Shown here: positions 54,560 to 64,000 of the stretch, piece by piece | Layout of the letters: the number at the start of each line of letters is the position of its first letter | How positions within the stretch are numbered: the first letter of the stretch is position 1 | Assembly: GCA_026214975.1 (NCBI GenBank) | Contig: JAOBSW010001080.1 | Span: 1-64,000, forward strand | DNA: 64,000 nt | Direction: 5' to 3' | DNA from: Gentiana macrophylla | Lineage: Eukaryota > Streptophyta > Magnoliopsida > Gentianales > Gentianaceae | Program-made: the position numbers and the translations under genes | The notes under the pieces: model-generated | Database searches by the model: none | Seen by the model: only the letters and a program-made list of their open reading frames with translations | What the model was told of the DNA's origin: nothing

Positions 54560-56342
54560 TGTTGGATGTAATATCGCCGGACGGATCTAAATCCGCCCGA
54601 TTACGCAGCGGAATAAACAAGAGGATCACGATCATATAAAATTAAACTACATAATTTAAGATCTACCTACAAGAAGGTGAGATCTACTTACCAATCAAAA
54701 GCGAGATCCAAAAGATTGATGAAGTCGAGATCCAATTTGAGATGCCACGATCTTCCGATGTGTATCTCCAAGCAACAAGCGGTGGATGTTGATCCTTGAT
54801 GCTTGACCTCCTTGATATGCTATCCGGAAAATCCCGAAGATTTTCCCAACTCATAAAACCCTAAGCTTGGCCGAAAATTCCGAGCTTATTTTGGTGTGTA
54901 TATGTCGTGTATTGTGATGATCGAAAAGGCTTAGGAGAACTCTCTTTATATAGGAGATAAATCTTTGTCCTCCAAGGATTTAATAATTAATACAAAATCA
55001 ATTATAATAATCCTTTTCCATAAAAGATACTCCTAGAATAATCTAGAATAAATCTAGAATATTTAAGGATCAATCTAATATATTTTCCTTAATTAATTAT
55101 TTAACAAATAAGTAATTAATCACATGTCTTATAATTATCAAGAAAACTAATTCCTTAATAATTACTAAGACATATGACACGCCCCAATATTACAAAATTA
55201 GGGTTCACACGTAAATTTCACATAATGGGTTGAGTCACTAAAAATGTCTTTTCCATTTATTTTATTATTTAGTCGAATAAATAATAAATCGCACATCAAT
55301 TAAATAGTCCAACTACTTAATTATTATTTGAGGCCCAACGTCAAGAAACATATGCATGTTAGGAAAGCCACATCTTAACCATGGACCTATAACCACTAGC
55401 TACAATAAATTAAATAAAATTATTCATCGAACGTAACAATTCTTATTCAATCTATTAATTCCGGATTACGCCATCATAAACCCAAATCGAACTCTATCGA
55501 TTATAGATATATACTTACACTCTAATCATTGAGTAAAAGCGTCCATTGATATAATCATTACATACGGATAAATCCTCCATAGATCGCTCGTTTTGATTCG
55601 GGTATTTCCGTAAACCCTCCTCAAAACATCTTATCCTTATTTACCATTAACCCCTATTGATCAATTAGTTCATAACTAATATAATATGAATTGGGCCCAT
55701 CGATCGATTTCTAGGATTAAGAAATAAGGAATCGTCTGCCTACTTCCCGCAGGAAGGAATGGATTCCATATCGTGAAGTCACGGACAACTCACTCAATCG
55801 AGAATAGAGCCAACGAGAAGTGTGTACAGATCACATGTATCCAAATGATCCTTAACCAACACATCAAACCCTATTTTGAACCAAGCATTAGATCGTGATC
55901 ACATCAGATTGAGATTAATCCATATGATCATCTTGTGATTCGATAAGATTTCTCGATCACGAAATTATATCGAGAATTCAAATCAAATCGGTCCAAATCT
56001 ATATGATAGACATCATATATAAATGCCCCACTAGGTAATTCTATACCGACGGTCCGGATAAGACGGTCACACCGTTAAGTGTTCGGGCCATTATTGGTAT
56101 ATAAATCATAAGAGCCATACTCGATTAAATTCACCACGGACTAATCGGTTTTAAGCATATCATCACCAACTCAATCCTCGTGTGTATGCCATACACTGAG
56201 TTATGTGATTACATACCGATATACTTAGGTTTTTTAAATTGTATAATATAAGCATAAATGCAAATAATAAAATGAATATATAATTTGTCATTTATTTAAA
56301 TAAAATAATTACAAAATTGTCTTTCGGACACTACACCTAACA
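54560..56342 (-). repeat. 3' LTR of the copia-like element, 1.78 kb
   Basis: Ends are inverted repeats: TGTTGGATGTAAT on the left and ACTACACCTAACA on the right. On minus, the sequence before the LTR is GTGCAAGTGGGAGATT, the classic plant copia polypurine tract. A second such tract (GAGCAAGTGGGGGAATG) lies about 65 bp further in (near 56419). Confidence 0.65.
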
Positions 56343-56358
56343 AATCTCCCACTTGCAC
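56343..56358 (-). promoter_or_regulatory. Copia-type polypurine tract
   Basis: GCAAGTGGGAGATT on minus, directly upstream of the LTR start TGTTAGGTG. It primes plus-strand synthesis in this class. Confidence 0.65.
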
Positions 56359-57430
56359 GGGCGGAAAGTGATTAATTGTTTAGAGCATACCCCTTATACA
56401 CAACATTCCCCCACTTGCTCTAAAAGCAAATGTGATATATCCTCAATTTCAGCACCGCCAAGTGCATCAAACATTTAGATGTCAAAATACACTCCGAGTG
56501 TGCGCCGTAGGTGGTCGGTCGATGACTCGGTGAGTATGCAACATCTAAATGCCACGCGACTTTAGTATAATGATCTGTTAGTTGTCACCGAGACGATCTT
56601 TAGGATCGAAACATCGCCGTCCATCCAATCGGGTGGTACTCTCCCAATATGCTTTTTTTTGACCTCTAGTGACTGCGAAGATCCTTATCAGCTACCTCTC
56701 CACTGTTTTCACAATGAAGTGGTATCGGCTTACCAGATCTGGAATTAATCCCAGACATGGAAGTAAATCTTCAATCTGACATAAAGTCAGAATCACACGA
56801 GTAAACACTGAGCCCGAGATCGACTTAACGATCATCCTTAATCTGACTTAAAGTCAGAATCAGTGTAATCATTTATATTCACGTTCGCACCCGAATATAC
56901 TAGCATATTTTTCCTCGTTCTCCAAAGATACTTGAGGACGTACTAAACTTGCTATTTAATACTCGAATCCAAGATTCGATTAACTTGTAATTACTTGACT
57001 TTCTCTTATCAAAAGAGAGTCTATCCTATTTTCTATTCATCCTCGGGTTTAGAGAAGCATTCCGTGAGAGGTAGGGTAGGACTACTTCATTTAATGTTGC
57101 ATACCGATATGCAAAATCATCTTAACCATTAAGATAGATGGGATTGCCGATCCACATATTCTCGTGAATTTGACCGAATCAAATCCTTTAGAATGTAGTC
57201 CGATTCTTTCATAAAGAGAATCTTGGCATGTCAAGATCCGACTTGAGATAACACACTCATGTTGTTTCTAATCTGTTTGATGTTACCATTCATGAACACT
57301 AATGTATATACTACTTTACCAATATCGACATCCATCTATGAAAGACTTATCAATATTCTCGTCAAGTCCACATACTTGAAATATGTGACTTTTAAATGAC
57401 CTAGAGGTTTGCTTTGATCCTTAGAGGATA

Positions 57431-57640
57431 TCACTGGGTTCTGAATCAATTCAGATTCCATTTGATTGGCAAGAAAGTCTCTCAGGAGTTACCCTTATTT
57501 CCTGCTTTCTAACAAAATCATGCATTTATTCTTAGCTAAAACCCTTCTGTTCCGAATGAATTCAGATTCCGTTTGTTCGGCAAGAAAGTCTTAGGGATTC
57601 ACCCCTATTTTATGCTTTCTAAAGGAATCAAACAAGGCGT
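57431..57640. repeat. Local duplication in the copia-like interior
   Basis: Two blocks (about 57436 and 57547) share TTCAGATTCC(A/G)TTTG and TTGGCAAGAAAGTCT plus ATGCTTTCTAA..AATCA, about 110 bp apart. Confidence 0.55.
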
Positions 57641-59488
57641 GTGGTGAGAGAGTTCACGGTCTGGTTAACTCTCTACTTGTTAGGGAATCACCCCTAGACC
57701 ACTCAGCTTTGTACCGAAAGTTAAACTTTCTATTCATTCGACTCTTATCATGTAGATCCAATTACTCCCACTGGGCCTGAGACACTCAGGTGGTTCTACT
57801 AGAGTGTGAACAGAACTGGAGTACCAAAACTCCATTCACAGGGTTATGGCTTTTAAACCAACCTCTATTGACCGTAATCCTATCTGACCCGCAAGGAACC
57901 GTGAGTTATCAATCACCTCTCAGAACCGAAAAGTCTTTTTAAAACCACAATAGGTAATGGTTAAACCATACTCCCATTGCGTTCTTGGTGGATTGATATT
58001 CTGATCTAGTAGTAATTATCAATGTTATCACCAACAACCAATGTTGGGACGTGGTCGGATCTAATCGTTAGTAACTACCTTGAGTAACCGTACTCCAAAG
58101 TCCAAGGTTTTTATTCATAGACCCTTTCAGAAGGGGTTTTGACAGTATAACCGTCACTTTTTGATCTTAAGAATCTTATAACCAACCTTTACTCAACGTA
58201 TAAGATATTGCACAAACAGTCATCATCTGAATGTGTACGTAAAATTTCGATCCTACCTTCAAGCACTAAGTGCTAAATGCCTATATTGACGGAAGTAGGG
58301 TGAACCGAATTCACTCCTTATCCACAAATTTGTAAGCATCTTCTAGGTAGACTTTCGTTTTACATTCTGATGTAAAGCTGTTATTTCGCAACCAATATCT
58401 TAAATGAGTTAAGCAGTGTATTGTAGCACATTAATAACTATATGAGGCAAATTTATGGTGTTATCCCTCAGTGGATAAATTCCACTGGGAGGCAGGCCGA
58501 GCATCAGTCCCAAGACTATGCTATGGCCTATTACTGAGCATGGAATACTCTATCTCTGGTGAAATCAGAGATACCTCCAAATATTTTAGATAATCTTACT
58601 GGCGTTTCGAGTAGTTGTCTGACGAGATGTCACTACTCAGAAGCTCCTTCTAACTTGTATCTTTCACAAGACCCCGAAGGTCATTATGAACAAGCTATGT
58701 TACTTCTTTAAATCTATTACCCTTTCCCGATTGAAAGGAAGCTTAGTCATTGTTCCTTTTGAGACAGTGTTCCTTGACTGGGAGATAGGAATCACCCTAA
58801 GCCAGTCTTCAGATCTTGTCTTTAGGAAATATGCACTAATTAATAGAGTATGAAGAAGTGTTTATCTAAATATGGAAACATTTTGCCTTTAATAGTTTAA
58901 GATGTGTTACATATACCTTTTCAGCATTTCTTAGTGGTTATGACTTTATCAAACAAAAGTCCGAGTCTTGGATTCGTGCTACAAATGTCATATTCACTTT
59001 CTATAAGACAAACAAATTATCGAATTGAAAGTGAATCCATTTGTTCCAACGAATCAAAACGTAAAATAAAATTTCGTGATATTCAAGGATTGAATCCGAA
59101 TTCATTTCCTTATATCACTCCCACTATTCTAGTGAAATAAGCGCCCGTTGTCTACTCTATTTATCGTTTAATGCATAGCTACCTTGTTCTTCCAAAGAAC
59201 TTAGCTTTGAGGAAATCGTTAAGATGCATTGGTCGGTGATCCAAATCACCTTCCTTATCCTCTCGATTTTCTATTTATTAATATTTCGGTTTAGCCTTAA
59301 AACTACTTAGTTTACATGACTAACACGTATAGACATTCTTTCCTATTCTTGACCTTCCTTATATGGAAACAATCTTGAACTAGCAGTTCATTTGAGTAGA
59401 CACTACTCGTGAACCGTGGGATGTCTAATGATAGTGTTACTAGTTTGGACAATTTGATTTTTCTAATAAATCAACAAATCATAAGGTT

Positions 59489-59772
59489 AAAGCTCCCACT
59501 AGTTTATCGGTTCCAAATACCGTCTAACTAGCAATGCTTTATTTTTGATTTTTGAGAGATTAGAAAATCACCAGAACTAAGCTCCTACTAGTTTATCGGT
59601 TCCAAATACCGTCTAACTAGTAATGCTTTGTTCATGTTTTTCCAGGAATGGAAAAACTCTTGTGCAGTCTCTTACACATTTCTAATGATTCGAAAAAACA
59701 ACAAATCATAAGAATAAAGCTCCCACTAGTTTATTGGTTCCAAATACCGTCTAACTAGCAACACTTTATTTA
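59489..59772. repeat. Three repeats of CTCCCACTAGTTTATCGGTT
   Basis: The block AGCTCCCACTAGTTTATCGG TTCCAAATACCGTCTAACTA (about 50 bp) occurs at 59490, 59580 and 59718 with variable AT-rich spacers. CGGT..ACCG and CTAGT..ACTAG words make each block partly self-complementary. Confidence 0.65.
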
Positions 59773-62285
59773 TGATTTTCCAAATTTTCAATTAGAAATT
59801 TCTTGTGTGATTACTCACACAATTAAAATTCACTAATAGAATTTTATATAGTCCTACATCATCTTTAAACTAAGTGCGCCTCTCGCTCAACATTTAGTGG
59901 ACAAAGTAGATGACATACCTATACTATGTCACTTAAGATTTAAAGGCTCAAGAGGAATATCTCTTCCGAAATTTAATTGCATTCTTCGATGAGTTCAACG
60001 TTCTTGCTACTTTCCACTTTTAATGAAGTCATTACACTAGCAGTTTAGTAGCCTAGAGATGATAGTTGTAAATAAAATTGATGAAAAAATTCATACATAC
60101 ACGACTAGATAAATTTTAAGAATTATAAATCGTGTAAAAAGTCAATCCTACCATTTCAAGGATTTAACTCACATCGCATCGCCGCCTAGGGGTCGGTATC
60201 AACACAATGACGGTTAAACCGAGACAATCTCTCTCGATGATTAAACTTTGAGAATCAAACATCTCATGGGAATCGTACATCCCATACTTTAATCGTCGAT
60301 TACCTTCTTTTTTCACCAAGATATTTCCTAAAATATCTCGATGAGTGTGACCTACTATATCGGACCTTTAAGTATGCCTACGTAGGCGTGTCGGTGACCC
60401 GGCGAGTTCTCAAGATCCTATCCTTTCGGAGACCAAGCCTTGAATTTTGATAGCGGTGAATACCATCCGAAGGGGGCGAAATCAAAGCGCACGAGGCGTC
60501 ACCATTCTCGTCACTTGCTTGCATATATAGTAGAGGTTGTGGGGGTCGTCGCTTTCCCCGCTCCCACTCAATATTTTGAAAAAGTGGTGGGTTTATGATT
60601 GCGGTTTTGGACTTGACAATATTTAAGAAACAACAAATCATGTACCCGAATGGTGTCGGTGATGTAGGCAAGCCTACCCGTCTTATTTGTTGGAACATAT
60701 GTGACTGTCGGTCGGATCCGGCTAAGAGAAGCCCCGTTTAGCCGTAAAGGCTTGTCGGATATGCTAAGTCTTGCCGAACCTCCATGCAATCGTCACACGT
60801 GGAGGGTGAGTCGATCGAGCCGTAGCTCAATTGAACTTACCCAACCATGGTTAGACAATTTCCGAACCCATGTATCATGATTTTCCGGTTTCTTAAATTG
60901 TCAAACTTTCCCGCAGAGACACTACGGAACAAACCCATAATCTCGTTTCGGTTTAACGTGGGATTCACCAAGAATCCATCACCGAAAACTTAACGATTGA
61001 CAAAACCCGATTCCTCGGTTCTTTAATTAGTTTTTAAAATAATTAATTCCCACAACAATTAATTAAATATTAAACTAATTAATCGAGTTGAATACATGCC
61101 TAATTAATTATCCGTAATTAAATAGCTACATGTATGCATATGGAGTGGAATTCATGATATGATGCATGTCATGGCAATTTTCCGGTTCTACGATACATCC
61201 TAAGTACATAATAGTGCAGAAAATAAACATCAAGATGGACCGTTGATGAGCTTAAATTTACCCCTCGAAAATACATTTATAAAGACTCGTAGCGTGGGTA
61301 AACCAACTCTCTAACCAAGCAGAGTACCGGGTCGATTGTTAGGATAGCTACAGAGTGCGAGGTCGATCCCACAGGAAACGTGGTTGTGAGTACCAAAGTG
61401 AACGTGTTTCTTAGTCTAAGCGATCAAAGTTGTTGGTTTGTTTATACTAAAGATAGAAAAGAAATATTGGTTTTAAAAAGACATAGCCGAACCATGATCA
61501 AAATAGCTAATTTCAACCCCACGGATAGACAAAGCTGGAAGTGTGCATTATAACAACCGAACTCTCACATTCAATCTCACGGGTGCGTGCTCTAATTCGA
61601 TGTTAAGATCGAACAACTCTCCTTCAACATCCTATGTGAGGTTAATTAATTCTCTTTTTAGAAAACCGATTATCCTAACATGATTAAGTCTTTGTGAGAC
61701 GCTTGATATAACCCTCGTTATGGAAACAAGTCCAAAATTACTCGATCGAAGTTACTACCGATTCATACTCACCCACGCATTACACCAAACATCTTAACAA
61801 GAATGCGTCAAAGAAGAAAACCGAAGCTTTACCTAATCCATGGTCTCTACCCGAAAGACTCCGTGAAACAACTTGTCATCGTTGGCTCAAGAACCACCCG
61901 GCACTTCATAGTTCAACCCCGGGTCTAACACTAAACTACACTAATCTAGACTACCACATTCAAGTTACTATGTTGATAATAAAACACCGATGAGCGCTGG
62001 CCTGAATTCACGACCTAAAAACCCCGGTATGTTTTACCTCCCGATCTTAGAACCCTTTTTCCCACACCATTCTCTCTCGAACACTCTCAAGAATGATGTG
62101 TGTGATTTTTGACCTAGGTAGCTAAATCAGCCCAAATCCGTTATAACAAGTTCTAAGACGTGAAATATGTGAGATACAACAATAAAAAGCACAACACACT
62201 CCCAATTTTATCTTCCAAAGGTTGATTTCACCAAATTTTACATGATTAGGCTATGATAACTACTTTAGCTATTCATAACAACGAA

Positions 62286-62482
62286 AATAACAACGAAATA
62301 TAAATATATATCTAAATACATACATATATATATAAATACTAGTATATAGATATATATGCGTATATATAGATATATATATATATATAAAAGAAACAAAACG
62401 AAAGAAATCAAAACGGAAATAAAATAACTACAATTTATATAGATATATATATAGATATATATAAAGATATATATAGATATAG

Positions 62483-62525
<43 letters not shown>
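62286..62525. repeat. TA-rich microsatellite block
   Basis: About 240 bp of TATATA/TAGATA/TACATA repeats within the LTR, interrupted by an AAACGAAA-rich segment. Confidence 0.7.
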
Positions 62526-62526
<1 letters not shown>

Positions 62527-62861
62527 CTAATTGCATAAAAATGAAAGAAAGCAATAAAAGAAAACGGAAACGAAATTATATTAATACGATAACTAGTCGG
62601 GTTATTACAATCGACATTATAACTACATATATATCTAATTTATAGGTTCCCAACAACATAAAATAAAGAAGGAAAAGATGGAGAAAGGAGGGGAAGAAGG
62701 GGCAAAGGGGCTGCTGCTGATGCTCGATATATATAGGAAATATTTTGGGGCGGATCGATCCGGATTGGTGCCGGATCGATCCGAGATCATCATCACTAAT
62801 CATTGCAGTAACATGCAAAGACATGCGGCGGGAAATTTTATATATAATTATATATTAAACT

Positions 62862-63345
62862 TCTAAAATTCATATCTTGAGTTGTAGGCCTCCAATAATT
62901 ATGATTCAAACGTCAAAATTAAGCTCTCGGAAAATTCTTCAACTTTCATGAAGGACACTTCTTCAGAAAACGTCGTTTTGATGGGCCATTCCATTACGTG
63001 TCGTTTGCGACATTTTCCTTAATACAAATCAATTAGCCACTTGACCACCATTTGAGTTGTAGAAGTCCGATTGACTTGATTCAAAATCCATTGGAAAGCT
63101 CGTTGAATAATCTACAACTTTCATGAAGGATTCTTCTTCAGAAAACGCCGTTTTGATGAGCCATTCGTATGTCGTGTCGTTTTCGGATTTTTACTATTAC
63201 GAATCGATTAGCCACTTGGTCATAACTTGAGTTGTAGACCTCCAATTAACATGATTCAAAATGCGTTGGAAAGCTCTATCAAAGATCTACAACTTTCATT
63301 AAGGCCACCTCTTCAGAAAATGCCGTTTTAATGAGCCATTGGTTC
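62862..63345 (-). repeat. 175-bp tandem module, about 2.8 units, in the Tat-like LTR
   Basis: GAGTTGTAG recurs at 62879, 63054 and 63229, exactly 175 bp apart. Each unit continues CTCCAAT..ATGATTCAAA, GGAAAGCTC, CTACAACTTTCATGAAGG and CTTCTTCAGAAAACGCCGTT. One reverse-oriented unit lies at about 1163-1300. Confidence 0.8.
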
Positions 63346-63720
63346 GTCGAAGATATAAATCGTTAGTGACACTACGAACCACCGATCCACTTGACCTTTT
63401 GCTTGTGGCACACTCTTATATCCCCATAAACACCTCTTTTAGGCCTCAAAAGCGTGTCGTTACTCGGGATTTTGGTCAACCTAAAATTCGCAATAAACCA
63501 CCAAAATACCAAACGAATCCGACATTTACACTCCGGTTACTAAACCGGTACAAAACTATAAAAACACGCTAAAAAAATACGATATTTTATATAATAACTA
63601 CTACTAACATATTTAGATGAAACATAGGAATTAATGACTCGAATCGATATAAAAATACTCAAAATGATATCGTAAACGGGTTGAAAAGTTATGAAAATAA
63701 TGTGAATTTTTCCGTTATCA

Positions 63721-63740
63721 CAACCCCCACTTAGCTTTTG
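63721..63740 (-). promoter_or_regulatory. Polypurine tract of the Tat-like element
   Basis: AAAAGCTAAGTGGGGGTTG on minus, directly followed by the LTR start TGATAACGG; the usual layout for this lineage. Confidence 0.65.
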
Positions 63741-64000
63741 GTCGTCCCCGAACAAAACAAGCGATAAAATAAAATGAATGAGGAAAAATTCATGAAGATG
63801 TAAAATATAAAGGCCAACCAGATGATGTAACCAATCGAATCATAACCACACGTTAACCTTAATATAAATGTATAGCAGAGTGTGTGTGTGACAAGCCTTT
63901 TCAATTTCCACTATCCTCTCTTGAATAAATCAAGCAAACGCACAAATATCCATTCGCATACCCTAATGACTTTTCTAGGTATATAAAGAATATGATTCCA
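63741..64000 (-). other. Interior of the Tat-like element, truncated by the window end
   Basis: AT-rich, no gene. Expected to be 3' untranslated interior upstream of the polypurine tract. Confidence 0.4.

Larger units (their letters stand above)
54560..61243 (-). mobile_element. Large copia-like element without readable pol
   Basis: The 3' LTR (54560-56342) is followed to the right by a polypurine tract and about 4.9 kb of interior. No long frame and no recognisable RT or integrase is seen on either strand, so it behaves like a large non-autonomous derivative or a very old element. Its 5' LTR is not in the window. A Tat-like LTR interrupts it at about 61244. The right border is therefore only the limit of what is visible. 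Several local tandem repeats lie inside. Confidence 0.55.
61244..63720 (-). repeat. 3' LTR of a Tat-like element, minus strand
   Basis: On minus it starts TGATAACGG at 63720, directly after a polypurine tract, and ends near 61244 (GCTCATCA), giving about 2.48 kb. The end region GGTCGATCCCACAGG..GGGTCGATTG resembles the ends of the LTRs at 13400 and about 2425. The left border is less certain than the right one. Since the polypurine tract is on the right, the interior continues past the window end. A TATATATA block on minus at about 62737-62726 may be the promoter. Confidence 0.6.

Overview
The window is nuclear DNA of a flowering plant, most likely a eudicot. It is AT-rich, with spliced GT-AG genes, plant Ty3/gypsy (Tat-like), Ty1/copia, L1-type LINE, hAT, Mutator-like, Stowaway-like and SINE elements, and long gene-free stretches. 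I recognise only two host genes. One is an intact six-exon prefoldin subunit 3 gene (31760-36678, minus). The other is an atypical bHLH gene of the IBH1/AIF/bHLH147 type (46732-47370, minus), whose N-terminal half carries two mutually compensating frameshifts. Nearly everything else is transposable-element sequence, much of it nested.

Left third (1-26 kb): a decayed Tat-like LTR (1163-2427, plus) is followed by a decayed L1-type LINE (2428-8189, minus). Next is a non-autonomous hAT-like element with matching termini and an 8-bp target duplication (8198-8514 and 18677-19021). It is split by a 10.2-kb Ty3/gypsy-type element, called E1 here (8515-18676, minus strand, primer site complementary to tRNA-Asn). 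E1 is itself interrupted by a truncated Tat-like element with a tRNA-Asp primer site (about 10051-14612). A second, end-damaged copy, E2, follows (19371-26098). E1 and E2 carry no gag-pol that I can read. They do hold an intron-containing decayed coding region on the opposite strand, and several tandem arrays. One leader array, read in the sense of the element RNA, forms short stems closed by C(UUCG)G-like loops with paired base changes between units. I consider this the most interesting signal in the window.

Middle (26-50 kb): AT-rich spacer with three SINEs (two with perfect 15-bp target duplications), two copies of one fold-back MITE with 9-bp duplications, other fold-back and Stowaway-like MITEs, and the prefoldin gene, whose second intron hosts a C-rich terminal-repeat element. 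There are also RNase H fragments of LINE type, a MULE transposase fragment beside a DUF1985/Ulp1-like pseudogene, a gypsy gag remnant, and the bHLH gene.

Right part (50-64 kb): a second decayed LINE (minus) is interrupted by a 1.65-kb copia-like miniature element whose LTRs start and end in TA rather than TG...CA and which has a perfect 5-bp target duplication. Next comes a large copia-like element with a 1.78-kb LTR and no readable pol. The window ends in the 3' LTR and polypurine tract of another minus-strand Tat-like element, whose 175-bp tandem module also occurs, in the opposite orientation, in the LTR remnant at the window start.
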